Below are positions 27,128 to 36,071 of a DNA stretch of 64,000 bases, piece after piece. A model generated the notes under the pieces. The model saw only the letters and a program-made list of their open reading frames with translations, did no database searches and had not been told where the DNA came from. The stretch is from Henriciella litoralis. Lineage in GTDB: Bacteria; Pseudomonadota; Alphaproteobacteria; Caulobacterales; Hyphomonadaceae. Where the stretch lies: the NCBI RefSeq assembly GCF_002088935.1, contig NZ_NCSS01000006.1, forward strand, positions 2,946,407 to 3,010,406. Direction: 5' to 3'. Position 1 is the first letter of the stretch; every line of letters starts with the position of its first letter. Made by a program: the position numbers and the translations under genes.

Positions 27128-29713
27128 TCAGTTTTTCCCGAGTACCTCATCCTTCATCATGCAGATCAACTCAGGCGGATAGGCAGGGTCCTTTATCTCC
27201 GCATACAGGTCATAGAAGGACTGATAGAGTTCGTCCGGCACGCCTTCGAGCTGTTTCTCGATGATGGCATCGATGTCCGCTTCCGTGAACGAACAGCCGG
27301 CGACCAGCCCGGATTCTGCCATTTGCGGCGCGGTGTAGGATGAAGGCGACCGCAGCTCGGATTTCCGCTCCGATTGCCATTCGGCCAGCATTTCGCTCTT
27401 TGCGGCTTCCGGCATGCCGTTCCAGGTCTTCTCGCCCAGCACGTCGCGCGGGTGCATCGCCCACGCGAAGGCTTCCTCTGCTGAGGCCAGTGCGAAGGGA
27501 GTATACACTTCACCGCTGATCTTTCCGGTGATGCGGGCCTCGCAGGGCTCGCCGGGATCGTCCAACTCCACATCATAGCGCAGGCGCACATGGGTGTTGC
27601 TTTGCGAGATTACCGTCACCGTGCCGCGCCCGTCGGCATAGGTCGGTTCATAATAGCCGCGCGCTTCCAGGTCCGGCTGGGTGTAGACCAGCGAGAAGCG
27701 CGCCGGATAGGTGCCCGGCCCTGTCAGGCGTTGCTCGGGGGTCATCTCAAAATTCAGCTCGAATTCCGACGTCGCGCCAGATAACTGGCCTGATTTCATC
27801 GCCTGCATCGCCCCGGCCTGCACACTCGCCATGCGCGCCTGACAGACCTTCAGCGGGGACTCTTCAGGCAGACCACCCGTGGGCATGCCGCCGAATATCA
27901 AGCCCATGTCCTCGCCGAGTGTGCCCACGCCAAGGGCCGTCATCGCCCGCGAACAGGTGTCCAGTCCTTGCACACCGCCCACGCGGAAAATGCCGGAGAA
28001 GGTCGGCGCCTTGTCGAAGCCGGTGCCCTCATATCCCATCACCGTGCGCCCAGTCTCCATCAGCACCATCGGCCCGCTCGGCAGCGGCGGCACGACTTGG
28101 CGCGGGCGTTCGCAATACGTGTCCTTCTCCGCGAATGTGGTCACGTCCAGGTCGGCCTCGGCCTTGTGCACCCCCTCGCCGAACGTGACGGTCAGCTCCA
28201 GAGGCCGTGTGTCGGCAATCGCGTCACGACGGGCATTGGTGAAGACCAGCGTCATCTTGCCGTCTTCGAACGAGGCGTCCGGGTTCATCAGCAGCTCCCA
28301 GTTCTTGACCACGTCGCCAGTGCGAGCATCCTCGACCACGAGACCATTTCGAATCCGCGTGGCTTTCTCGACCGGCAGGGAGGCATCCGTTTCGGCCCCG
28401 TCAATCTCATGCTCAAAACTCTGGTCCGCGACGAGGATGAGGCCATCGAGATCTGCCGCGTCCGCATCCTTGGACTCTGCCAGCACGGCAAAACCCGGCG
28501 GAAGGAGCGGGTCCAGCCCCTCACCGTCCCAGGAGACGACCACGCACTGAGAGCCGGTTGGCCGGAGGAAGAAGGAAAGCGTCTCCACAGGCCCGAGCAG
28601 GGAGAGCGTAACTTCCTGGCAGCCTTCGTCCTCAACGCCATTCAGCCCCAGCTGCCAGTCGTCGCGCGTTCCGGCAGAAAAAAGCGCACGCGTCGCGCCA
28701 ACCCAGCGCGTCACCGCCAGAAGCCGGGCAAGTTGGCCCGGCCCATCGTCGGTGACATAGGAATCGTCGAGCCAGGTCCAGACGCTTTCCAGATCGTTCG
28801 GGCTTTTCGCCGACTGGTCATAGGCCTTCAGGAAATTATCGTCTGCGACATTGGCCAGCATGAACAGCGCGTATTCAGGGTTCATCCCTTCCGCCAGCAG
28901 CGGCATGGACAGATTGCGCCGCCCGAAGAAGGTCTCAAGATAGCGGTTGGCCTCTTCGAATTTGCCGACTGCCTGGCGCGCTCTCACCTCCTTATCGAGC
29001 CGCTTGAAGATCGTATACCAGGACCATTTGGCCTCGCTTGCGAATTGCGGTTTACCGAGCGCCGCGATCAGCCCCTCCACACTGCCAATCTCGTTCATCG
29101 CGCGCTGGTAAGGCGTCCCCGTCAGGTCCTCGCCTGCAAACGTTTCATCGCAGGCTACCGCCGCTTGCATGCGACCGAGCGTCATCGCCGCGTCCAGCGC
29201 AGGGATCGGGATCGAAGCCGTGGGGACGGAAGGTGGCTCATCCCGCAGCCATGTCTCCGGCAGCAGTAAATAAGGCAGGCCCGACGGCGTCGCCACGGGC
29301 TCGACGCCCCAGCAGCCCCTGGCGGTCGGCCTTTTCACACCGGCGCGCAGGATGGCGAGTGTATGCGCGGCCGGGTGGTTTCCCAGCGTCTCTCCGTAGA
29401 TCGGGGCGGCGAACAACTCTCCGTTCGCGTGTCGATGCCAGAGGGAAAAGTTCACACGGGTCATCAGCCGCTGGGTGTAGACAAGAAAGGTGTCCTCCGG
29501 CGCCTCCTGCAGGCGCAGGCTACCGGGCGTGACGCCATCCCGGAAAATCGTCCCTGCAGGCGGGGCCTCGTCCATCACGATGGCCATATGCGCAAGCAGA
29601 TTTTTGTCCCGTTCACTCGGTCCCTGTTGCGCCCCTGCGGAGAGAGACAGACCCGACAGGGCGGCAAGTCCGCCTACCGCTAGCGCCAGTGTGCGTTTCC
29701 ATGTCGGTGCCAT
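27128..29713 (-). CDS. Large secreted protein of unknown function
   Basis: An 861-residue protein with a clear signal peptide (KRTLALAVGGLAALSGLSLS, cleavage after AGA) and no other membrane segment. It is acidic, with scattered cysteines, and I recognise no domain. The middle part reads as beta-rich (repeated PLELTVTFGEGVHKAEADLD-type strands), and the last third contains several Cys that could form disulfides. It lies between the ECF sigma gene and the membrane kinase, 77 bp upstream of the kinase start, so it may be a ligand, target or output of that signalling unit. This is inference only. Confidence 0.75.
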   Translation of the reverse strand: MAPTWKRTLALAVGGLAALSGLSLSAGAQQGPSERDKNLLAHMAIVMDEAPPAGTIFRDGVTPGSLRLQEAPEDTFLVYTQRLMTRVNFSLWHRHANGELFAAPIYGETLGNHPAAHTLAILRAGVKRPTARGCWGVEPVATPSGLPYLLLPETWLRDEPPSVPTASIPIPALDAAMTLGRMQAAVACDETFAGEDLTGTPYQRAMNEIGSVEGLIAALGKPQFASEAKWSWYTIFKRLDKEVRARQAVGKFEEANRYLETFFGRRNLSMPLLAEGMNPEYALFMLANVADDNFLKAYDQSAKSPNDLESVWTWLDDSYVTDDGPGQLARLLAVTRWVGATRALFSAGTRDDWQLGLNGVEDEGCQEVTLSLLGPVETLSFFLRPTGSQCVVVSWDGEGLDPLLPPGFAVLAESKDADAADLDGLILVADQSFEHEIDGAETDASLPVEKATRIRNGLVVEDARTGDVVKNWELLMNPDASFEDGKMTLVFTNARRDAIADTRPLELTVTFGEGVHKAEADLDVTTFAEKDTYCERPRQVVPPLPSGPMVLMETGRTVMGYEGTGFDKAPTFSGIFRVGGVQGLDTCSRAMTALGVGTLGEDMGLIFGGMPTGGLPEESPLKVCQARMASVQAGAMQAMKSGQLSGATSEFELNFEMTPEQRLTGPGTYPARFSLVYTQPDLEARGYYEPTYADGRGTVTVISQSNTHVRLRYDVELDDPGEPCEARITGKISGEVYTPFALASAEEAFAWAMHPRDVLGEKTWNGMPEAAKSEMLAEWQSERKSELRSPSSYTAPQMAESGLVAGCSFTEADIDAIIEKQLEGVPDELYQSFYDLYAEIKDPAYPPELICMMKDEVLGKN

Positions 29714-29795
29714 CGCCCTGTCCTTCTGTGACCTGCTTCACACAGGACCACGCAGGCGCCGCGGATATCAGGACATGGAAAGCAGATCGCATTAA

Positions 29796-30362
29796 TCAGA
29801 GCTGGGCGTAATCGAGGCGCAATTTCAGATAGGCCCGCGCCTTCTCCCAGTCGCGCCGCACGGTGCGCGAGGTTACGCCCAGAAGGCTCGCCGTCTCATC
29901 CTCGGTATATCCCGCGAAAAAGCGGCAATCGATCACCCGAACAAGGCGTGGCGAGTCCTCGGCCAGATCGCTGAGGCAGGCCTCGACATCGAGGATGCGG
30001 TCGAGATGGCCGTCATCGGCATCATCGGCCACGTCGACCTCATCGATCGAGACCGCCGCCTGCCCGCCGCCGCGCTTGGCTGCCTTGCGGTTGCGCGCAT
30101 GGCCGATCAGGGCATGGCGCAGGGCCAGCGCCATTGATGCGAGGAAGTGCTCCTCGTCGCGCCAGTCCTGTTCCCGCTGCATCTTGAGGAAAGCATCGTG
30201 TAGCAAGTCCCCGGTCAAATAGGTGTCTCTTGCCAACCTGCGCCGGCGGATGCGCCGGGCCAGCAGGAGCAGGTCGTCATACCGGGTCTCGAACAGTCGC
30301 TGGGCCGAATAGCTTTCCGCCTTCGGCCAGATGTTCGCATCTGAATAGAATGACCCGTCCAT
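29796..30362 (-). CDS. ECF-type RNA polymerase sigma factor
   Basis: A 188-residue sigma factor. ATG 30362 (MDGSFYSDANIWPKAES) is preferred; a TTG at 30407 is in frame. Region 2 is RYDDLLLLARRIRRRR to TGDLLHDAFLKMQ and LASMALALRHALIGHARNRK. Region 4 is DCRFFAGYTEDETASLLG with VTSRTVRRDWEKARAYL. This two-domain form resembles the ECF groups encoded beside Ser/Thr kinases. No anti-sigma gene is adjacent; the downstream kinase may replace it. It starts the minus-strand operon and faces a divergent lipoprotein gene. Confidence 0.88.
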   Translation of the reverse strand: MDGSFYSDANIWPKAESYSAQRLFETRYDDLLLLARRIRRRRLARDTYLTGDLLHDAFLKMQREQDWRDEEHFLASMALALRHALIGHARNRKAAKRGGGQAAVSIDEVDVADDADDGHLDRILDVEACLSDLAEDSPRLVRVIDCRFFAGYTEDETASLLGVTSRTVRRDWEKARAYLKLRLDYAQL

Positions 30363-30582
30363 GTGCCCCGCAGTGTGCCTCCCGCCTGTTGCCGCTGGTG
30401 AATCCAAACAGATTCAGCTGGTTTGTCCACCATCACACATGAACACTGGGTGATCGCAATCGTAAAGAGTGGTTCAGGTTTGGCGCGCAGGGCGTCCGCT
30501 TTTGCTGGGGGGCTGCGTGGGAGGATGCAGGGATGCCCACGCACAGCGTCCGGGGTTCCGGTTCAAACGAACAGGAGACAAT

Positions 30583-31044
30583 ATGTTCAAGCACACGACC
30601 AAATCCGTTCTGGCCACCGCCGCCCTCATGCTCGCCGCCTGCGGTTCTGAAAACCCTCCCGCGGAGGGCACACCTTCCAAACCCGCCGCTGAAGCACCTG
30701 CACCAGCCGTGACCTATTCGACATCCAGGCCGCGCACCTCTGACGATGTCACCGTCGCCATGCAGGCCGCCTGCTATCTGCGCAATTCGACCGGTGAGGT
30801 CTGGTATATCGCGAAGGCCACGGAAGTGCAGATCCCGGCCCGATCGTCGGACTTCAAGGTCCCCGCCAAGGAGGCTTTCGTCGCGAAAGTCCGCGCTGAA
30901 CGACCTGCGTCCGAAATTGGCGACACACCGATGAACCCGACCTGCTTTGTCGATTTCAAGCCCGAGAGCGTCAACGCCCAGCTCGACCGGTTCACCACCG
31001 CCTCGAAAGAGCCGGGCATGAAGATCGTCAAGATCAAATTCTGA
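30583..31044 (+). CDS. Secreted lipoprotein of unknown function
   Basis: A 153-residue protein starting at ATG 30583 with AGGAG upstream. The signal MFKHTTKSVLATAALMLAAC ends in a lipobox with the acylated Cys at residue 20, followed by a Pro/Ala-rich linker (residues 25-45). The remaining domain holds two Cys (ACYLRN, TCFVDF) that could pair. No family recognised. It is divergent from the sigma factor, so the sigma operon may share its promoter region. A strong hairpin terminator follows at 31072. Confidence 0.8.
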   Translation: MFKHTTKSVLATAALMLAACGSENPPAEGTPSKPAAEAPAPAVTYSTSRPRTSDDVTVAMQAACYLRNSTGEVWYIAKATEVQIPARSSDFKVPAKEAFVAKVRAERPASEIGDTPMNPTCFVDFKPESVNAQLDRFTTASKEPGMKIVKIKF

Positions 31045-31071
31045 ACCCGAACCGCCCGCTCCGAAACGCAT

Positions 31072-31098
31072 GAAAGCCAGCCCAACGGGCTGGCTTTC
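31072..31098. terminator. Intrinsic hairpin terminator
   Basis: A perfect 12-bp stem (GAAAGCCAGCCC with GGGCTGGCTTTC) and a 3-base loop follow the lipoprotein stop by 28 bp, with TCTTGCT after it. It lies between convergent genes and may serve both directions. Confidence 0.8.
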
Positions 31099-31147
31099 TC
31101 TTGCTCCGCATGCGTCCCCGCCCCGGCCATGACCGAGGCCGCCTGCG

Positions 31148-32023
31148 TCACTCCTCGGGCACGGAAACATCCGGGATCGGAAAACACGCCTGGCGGTTGG
31201 CAGCGTAGACGGCGAATACCTCCATCGCTTCTGACACCAGCGCCGGATCGAAGGCTTCGTAGTCGATGTCGGTGGCGACAGCTGTGTACGCCGCCATCCG
31301 CTCCTTTGCCCCGTCGGCGCCATCGGCCGCAGCGACAAGCCCGTCCCAGGCACACGCGCAAGCGTCCCTCTCCAGCCTGTCGACCTCCGTGCACCGGTGG
31401 ATGAAGGCTTGCCGGTAATCCGCCAACGGCGTTTCAAGCGGGCCGGCCTTCTCGATCCGGGAGAGGGAATCATCCCAGCCCACCGTGTCCATATCGATGA
31501 TCTTTGCCGGTTCGGAGCGCAGCAGGTCTCCATCCTCATCCAGGATGACCGCACTCCCCCGCCGCGCGGGAGGCGGCGTTTCGGCATCCGCGTCCGCGCC
31601 CTCAAGCATGCCGGTGAAATCCACAGCACCGCTGTTGATTGGCTCGGAGCCTTCCTCAAGCAGGTCAATCATCTCGTCGGCATTGTCCAGCTCGCCATAC
31701 CGGTCGGAGGATGCACAGTTGAGCATGGCGACGGTAAGCCCGCTCATCGCCGTCACGCTCACCTCATAATCGCGAGGGGACTTGACCTGCTCTGACATCA
31801 CCCGGGCGGCCGCCATCGCATCTTCCGCCGAGGGATCAGGCAGCGAACGCGACCATTCATCGAAACCGCAGGTACATGCCGCGAGCTGGTCTGCCCCCCG
31901 CTCTTCGCACTGGGCGAGGAAGGCGGAACGGTAGGTGCTCACCGTCGGCTTGGGCTCGTCCGCCGCCACCGGCAGCGCGCCCATAACAGCCGCTGCCGTG
32001 AGGAATACGCCGACCCGCATCAC
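31148..32023 (-). CDS. Secreted protein with an internal cysteine-patterned duplication
   Basis: A 291-residue protein with a signal peptide (MMRVGVFLTAAAVMGALPVA, cleavage near residue 21). Two copies of one module are visible: Tyr31-Arg32, Cys39, Cys50-x-Cys52 and Cys103, against Tyr203-Arg204, Cys211, Cys222-x-Cys224 and Cys280. Spacing is the same (8, 11 and 2 residues) and the last interval is 51 against 56. An acidic linker joins them. I recognise no named family. Its start overlaps the VWA gene stop by 4 bp (ATGA), so the two are translationally coupled. Confidence 0.8.
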   Translation of the reverse strand: MMRVGVFLTAAAVMGALPVAADEPKPTVSTYRSAFLAQCEERGADQLAACTCGFDEWSRSLPDPSAEDAMAAARVMSEQVKSPRDYEVSVTAMSGLTVAMLNCASSDRYGELDNADEMIDLLEEGSEPINSGAVDFTGMLEGADADAETPPPARRGSAVILDEDGDLLRSEPAKIIDMDTVGWDDSLSRIEKAGPLETPLADYRQAFIHRCTEVDRLERDACACAWDGLVAAADGADGAKERMAAYTAVATDIDYEAFDPALVSEAMEVFAVYAANRQACFPIPDVSVPEE

Positions 32024-33546
32024 TGCACCGTCAGCGTCTGGCGCGCGATGACATAAGGCACGCTCGACACGATCACATAGCGAAGTTCGTAGGTTCCCGG
32101 CGCGTCCGGTGCCGTGAGAGCCACCGAGTCGCCCGACGTGTAGACATAGTCATAGCCCTGCGAATAGCTGCCCGCGCCTTCGTCCGGCTCGGTGATGGTC
32201 ACATAGACATCGCTGCCGCCATCCGAAACGACGGGGCCGCTCGCGACGACGGAGAAGCTGGCACCGGCAGACACGCTGGACGGGGCATCCATGCTGGCCG
32301 CCGACGGCGCAATGGTCAGCGCCTTGCGTTCCTGGACCGTGTTCACATCACCGGCCTCGCGCACGACACGGATCTCGTAGGCTCCGCCTTCGCCCGGCGC
32401 GCGCAGGATGACGCCTTCTTCGGTCAGGTATTCAAACACCTCATACTCGGCGTCGGCGGCGTCGGCTGCAACGATGGTCACATAGTCTGTTGCAGGATCG
32501 AAAGCGGTCGCCCAGCGTACAGGGACGGCGTAGCCCGCCTCCACGCTGTCCGGCGCCTCGATCGCGCCCTTCACCGGGGTGAGCAGGATCGGCCGGGTGG
32601 CGAGCACGCTTTCCCCATCGCTCGCGACATAGCGCAGCTCATACGCGCCTTCTGTGCCCGGCATGCGCACTTCCAGCGGATTGCCCTTGGACACCAGACC
32701 CGAAACCAGCGCGTCGCGCACATCCGCCCCAGGGGCATAGACGCCGATCCTGTCGAACTCCCCTCCGGGGCCGGTCCAGGCCACCTCGACCAGCGTGCCA
32801 AGTTCGGCTTCGTCCGGCGCGTCCAGCGTAGCAGGGTCAAGTGCGACAGGTTCAGGCTCAGGTGCCGGTTCGGTCTTCGGCGCGGCCTGGGCGGTCTTCT
32901 CTAGAGCGGGGCCGAGGTCCTTGGCACTGTCGACATCGGTATAGGTGCCGCCGGTCTGGTCGGCGATGCAGGCCAGTGCAGCCTTATCGGCCGGTTTGCG
33001 GATGTCGACACCGACCACATGGGCCACGAGGTCGATGTTCTGTTTCTTCAATTCTGCCGCCAGCGCGCACGGGTCACCCCCGCAGGTCTCGATCCCGTCG
33101 CTGACAAGGATGATTGAGCCTCGGCCATCGCCCGGCAGCAGGCCTGCAGACTTGCGTAGCGCGCTCGTTATCGGCGTGCGCCCGCGCGGAATGATGCCAT
33201 CGACTGCATCAATCATGGTGTCGCGATTGCCGGTCCCGGGCTCGGCGATCACTTCGATATCGCTGCAATCGCTCTGCTTGCGGTGGCCGTAGGCAACAAG
33301 CCCCACCGGGCGGCTCGCCTCAATGCGCGGCAACAGGTCGCCGAACGCGCCGCGCGCCAACGAAATCTTCGCCTCGCCGTCGATCTGACCCCACATGGAG
33401 TTGGACCCGTCCAGCACGAACACGACGGGATCGTCGTTCGGCGCGGTGTTCTGCGCGGCTGCAGTCAGCGACAAAGCAAGACCGGCCAGAGACAGGCTGC
33501 TAAGGAGCGCGGTTCGCAGCGGGCGATGGAAGGTGTATCGGGTCAT
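32020..33546 (-). CDS. Periplasmic VWA-domain protein with three C-terminal beta modules
   Basis: A 508-residue exported protein. The start is ATG 33546 with AGGATG upstream and a signal peptide (RTALLSSLSLAGLALSLTAA, cut near AQN). The von Willebrand A domain covers about residues 40-205 with the MIDAS motif DGSNS (46-50) and SDGIETCGGDPCAL. A Pro/Glu linker follows, then three roughly 90-residue Ig-like repeats that begin DAPDEAELGTLVEVAW, EAPDSVEAGYAVPVRW and DAPSSVSAGASFSVVA. It is probably a periplasmic binding or assembly protein and is paired with the downstream Cys-duplicated protein. Confidence 0.88.
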   Translation of the reverse strand: MTRYTFHRPLRTALLSSLSLAGLALSLTAAAQNTAPNDDPVVFVLDGSNSMWGQIDGEAKISLARGAFGDLLPRIEASRPVGLVAYGHRKQSDCSDIEVIAEPGTGNRDTMIDAVDGIIPRGRTPITSALRKSAGLLPGDGRGSIILVSDGIETCGGDPCALAAELKKQNIDLVAHVVGVDIRKPADKAALACIADQTGGTYTDVDSAKDLGPALEKTAQAAPKTEPAPEPEPVALDPATLDAPDEAELGTLVEVAWTGPGGEFDRIGVYAPGADVRDALVSGLVSKGNPLEVRMPGTEGAYELRYVASDGESVLATRPILLTPVKGAIEAPDSVEAGYAVPVRWATAFDPATDYVTIVAADAADAEYEVFEYLTEEGVILRAPGEGGAYEIRVVREAGDVNTVQERKALTIAPSAASMDAPSSVSAGASFSVVASGPVVSDGGSDVYVTITEPDEGAGSYSQGYDYVYTSGDSVALTAPDAPGTYELRYVIVSSVPYVIARQTLTVQ

Positions 33547-33726
33547 GTCGGCATCCTGTGTAGAAGGGGGCGAAAACGTCCCGTCATGGGACTTCTCCTC
33601 CTCTCCACGCATCGTGATCGGGAAACCGGACACCAATTCGCAATTGGGAGCGGTTAGGCGCCGCGTGGGGGCTACAGACCGATGAAAAAAATGTGTTTGG
33701 TTTGAAGCATTAGTTCGCGCGTGTGC

Positions 33727-33760
33727 GGGGGCAGAGATAAAACTGTATGGCTCTGCCTCC
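33727..33760 (+). promoter_or_regulatory. Leader hairpin before cobT
   Basis: GGGGGCAGAG (33727-33736) can pair with CTCTGCCTCC (33751-33760), a ten-pair stem with one G-U and a 14-base loop, 20 bp before the cobT start. It lacks B12-riboswitch sequence motifs. A translational or attenuation role is possible but unproven. Confidence 0.35.
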
Positions 33761-33779
33761 ACCATGGCGATAGAGCGGC

Positions 33780-34796
33780 ATGATGACGACGCCCAACGAA
33801 GATTTTCAAACATCGATCCAACGTGCCCTCGATTCCAAGACCAAGCCGGTTGGTTCGCTTGGGCGGATTGAGGGATTGGCTGCCCAGCTTGCAAAAATCC
33901 AGAACACCCTTCTGCCCATCATAGCGAATTGCCAGCTCACCATATTTGCCGGAGACCACGGCATGGCGGCGGCAGGGGTGTCTGCTTACCCGCAGGATGT
34001 CACCCGGCAAATGGTGTCGAACTTTCTCGCGGGTGGTGCGGCGGCGAACGTGTTTGCTCGCACGCTTGGCGTCGATGTGCAGGTGGTCGATTGCGGCGTC
34101 GCGGGCGAGCCGATGGATCATCCCGCTCTTCTTTCGCTTCGTATTGGGGCGGGGACCGCAAATGCGATCAACGGCCCGGCCATGACAGGAGATGAACGGG
34201 ACCAGGCGCTGGCCAACGGACGCGTCATTGGTGCCAAAGGTGATCATCACGCGGCCTGCTTCGGTGAGATGGGGATTGGAAATACGTCCTCGGCAAGCCT
34301 TATGGCGGCGAAGATCCTGGGCTTTCCTGTCGGAGCGCTTGTCGGGCGCGGGACCGGTCTGGACGGCGATGGACTCCAGAAGAAACAGGCGTTGCTGGAA
34401 ACGGCCGCCGGGCGGACACCGGAGAAACTCCACGCAGACACAGCACTAATGGAGTATGGAGGCTTTGAGATTGTCACCATGGCGGGCGCCATGCTCGGTG
34501 CGGCCGAAGCCGGAAAGATCGTCATCGTGGATGGCTTCATTGCAACCGCTGCAGCCCTTTGCGCGCGAGACATCGTGCCAGGCTGCGAGCGCAGCTTTGT
34601 CTACGCCCACCGCTCCGCTGAAGCTGGGCACGCTTGCGTGCTGGATGCGCTCGACGCCAAACCGCTCCTCGATCTCGATATGCGTCTGGGCGAGGGCACG
34701 GGCGCGCTGCTCGCCTGGCCACTGATCCAGGCAGCGGCTGCGATGTTGCGCGACATGGCGAGTTTCGACAGCGCAGGCGTCAGCGGTCCGGCATGA
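33780..34796 (+). CDS. cobT: Nicotinate-nucleotide:dimethylbenzimidazole phosphoribosyltransferase
   Basis: A 338-residue CobT of normal length. It makes alpha-ribazole phosphate from nicotinate mononucleotide and dimethylbenzimidazole for the lower ligand of cobalamin. Seen are SKTKPVGSLGRIEGLAAQLA at the N-terminus, FAGDHGMAAAGVSAYPQDVT, GEMGIGNTSSAS, GGFEIVTMAGAMLGAAEAG, and near the C-terminus LGEGTGALLAWP, which carries the catalytic Glu. The start could be 33780 or 33783. It opens a four-gene operon with cobS (4-bp overlap), a phosphatase and cobO. Confidence 0.96.
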   Translation: MMTTPNEDFQTSIQRALDSKTKPVGSLGRIEGLAAQLAKIQNTLLPIIANCQLTIFAGDHGMAAAGVSAYPQDVTRQMVSNFLAGGAAANVFARTLGVDVQVVDCGVAGEPMDHPALLSLRIGAGTANAINGPAMTGDERDQALANGRVIGAKGDHHAACFGEMGIGNTSSASLMAAKILGFPVGALVGRGTGLDGDGLQKKQALLETAAGRTPEKLHADTALMEYGGFEIVTMAGAMLGAAEAGKIVIVDGFIATAAALCARDIVPGCERSFVYAHRSAEAGHACVLDALDAKPLLDLDMRLGEGTGALLAWPLIQAAAAMLRDMASFDSAGVSGPA

Positions 34797-35551
34797 AGGA
34801 CGAACTCGCCAAGCTTGGCCTCGCCATCCAGTTCCTCACGCGCATCCCGCTGCCCATAGAGCCGGGTTATACGCCAGAGCGGATGGCAGGTACGCCTGCC
34901 TACTATCCGCTGGTTGGGGCGATGATCGGGGGCGTGTGTGCGGGGGGCTTCTGGCTTGCATCGCTGGGCTTGCCAGCAGGTGTCAGCGTCGTCATCGCGC
35001 TCGGGGTGGGCCTGCTCCTGACCGGGGCGTTCCATGAGGATGGTCTGGCCGACACGTTCGACGGCGTGGGCGGCGGACTAACGCGTGAGACAGCGCTCCT
35101 TATCATGAAGGACAGCCGGATCGGCACTTATGGCACCGCGGCGCTGGTCGTTGTCCTGCTTCTCAAGGCGGCTGCCCTGGCCGCCATGCCGGGCGCAGTT
35201 GTCATCGTCGCGCTGGTCGCCGGCCATGCCCTGTCGCGGCTCTCCGCCGTCCTGGTCATCGCGACCAGCCGCTATGTGCGGGAGGAGGGCACTGGCAAGC
35301 CGGTCGCGGCGGGCCTGTCTCTCGGCGCATTGTGCGTCGCCTGTCTGACCGGCGCGCTGACCATCGCTTTCTGGTCTCTCCTTCAGCCTTTCTCGGCCAT
35401 ACTCTGTGGGCTTGGCGGACTTGTCATCGGCCATGTGCTCATGCGGCTGGTCTTCGAGCCCAAACTCGGCGGATATACCGGTGACACGCTGGGCGCAGTC
35501 CAGCAGGTCAGCGAGACAGGTTTCTATCTCGGTCTGCTCGTATGGTTCTGA
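34793..35551 (+). CDS. cobS: Adenosylcobinamide-GDP ribazoletransferase (cobalamin synthase)
   Basis: A 252-residue membrane enzyme that joins adenosylcobinamide-GDP to alpha-ribazole or its phosphate. ATG 34793 overlaps the cobT stop (ATGA). Family motifs are LAIQFLTRIPLP, TGAFHEDGLADTFDG (metal-binding acidic motif) and KDSRIGTYG. Five to seven hydrophobic helices follow. It overlaps the next gene by 10 bp. Confidence 0.95.
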   Translation: MKDELAKLGLAIQFLTRIPLPIEPGYTPERMAGTPAYYPLVGAMIGGVCAGGFWLASLGLPAGVSVVIALGVGLLLTGAFHEDGLADTFDGVGGGLTRETALLIMKDSRIGTYGTAALVVVLLLKAAALAAMPGAVVIVALVAGHALSRLSAVLVIATSRYVREEGTGKPVAAGLSLGALCVACLTGALTIAFWSLLQPFSAILCGLGGLVIGHVLMRLVFEPKLGGYTGDTLGAVQQVSETGFYLGLLVWF

Positions 35552-36060
35552 CGCTGCTGCGCCATACCCGCGTCGATGTGGCACCCGGCACCTGCTATGG
35601 CGTAAGCGATGTCGCACTGGCGGCGAGTTTTGTCAGGGAGGTGGACGCGCTCCTCCCCGGCCTGCCGGAAGTCGACCTTGTCTTGACCAGCCCTCTGTCG
35701 CGCTGCCGGCGGCTGGCCGAGCGCATTGCCACGCACGTAATCCGGCCGCTCAGTGAAGATGACCGCATCCGTGAGATGGATTTCGGGCGGTGGGAAGGCC
35801 GTTTATGGAACGAGATCCCGCGCGCCGAGATTGATGCCTGGGCGGCGGACTTCCTGCATGCCCGCCCGCATGGCGGAGAAAGCGTCGCCATGTTGCGTGC
35901 CCGCGCGCTGGACGCCTTGCGCGATCATCGCAACAACGACGGTCACACCTTGATTGTCACGCATGCAGGCGTCATCAAGGCAGCCCTCGCCGCAGAGGAG
36001 ACCGCCGCAGGCTACGCCATGGGGATCGACTTTGGCGGGTTCGTAACTCTGATCTATTGA
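35542..36060 (+). CDS. Histidine phosphatase family protein, CobC-type alpha-ribazole phosphatase
   Basis: A 172-residue phosphoglycerate-mutase-fold phosphatase. The catalytic pattern is LLRHTRV (RHG-like, here RHT), then TSPLSRCRRLAE, MDFGRWEG and the second histidine in VTHAGVI. Position between cobS and cobO supports dephosphorylation of alpha-ribazole-5'-phosphate or cobalamin phosphate. The canonical RHG glycine is Thr, as in CobC-type members (RHT). I leave the symbol empty because cobC also names the threonine-phosphate decarboxylase at 44756. Confidence 0.88.
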   Translation: MVLTLLRHTRVDVAPGTCYGVSDVALAASFVREVDALLPGLPEVDLVLTSPLSRCRRLAERIATHVIRPLSEDDRIREMDFGRWEGRLWNEIPRAEIDAWAADFLHARPHGGESVAMLRARALDALRDHRNNDGHTLIVTHAGVIKAALAAEETAAGYAMGIDFGGFVTLIY

Positions 36061-36071
36061 AAGGACGTTCC

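Noticed and set aside
27968..29269. 433-codon plus-strand ORF
   Set aside because: Antisense to the 861-residue secreted protein, which has a signal peptide and fits the operon. The ORF translation is Arg/His-rich and lacks any family motif, as expected of a GC-rich shadow frame.
30433..31668. 411-codon minus-strand ORF spanning two genes
   Set aside because: It crosses the lipoprotein gene, its terminator and part of the Cys-duplicated protein in other frames. Composition is Arg/Gly-rich without motifs.
33547..33779. Cobalamin riboswitch before cobT
   Set aside because: None of the conserved aptamer blocks found at 37541-37711 are present; only a simple hairpin is seen.
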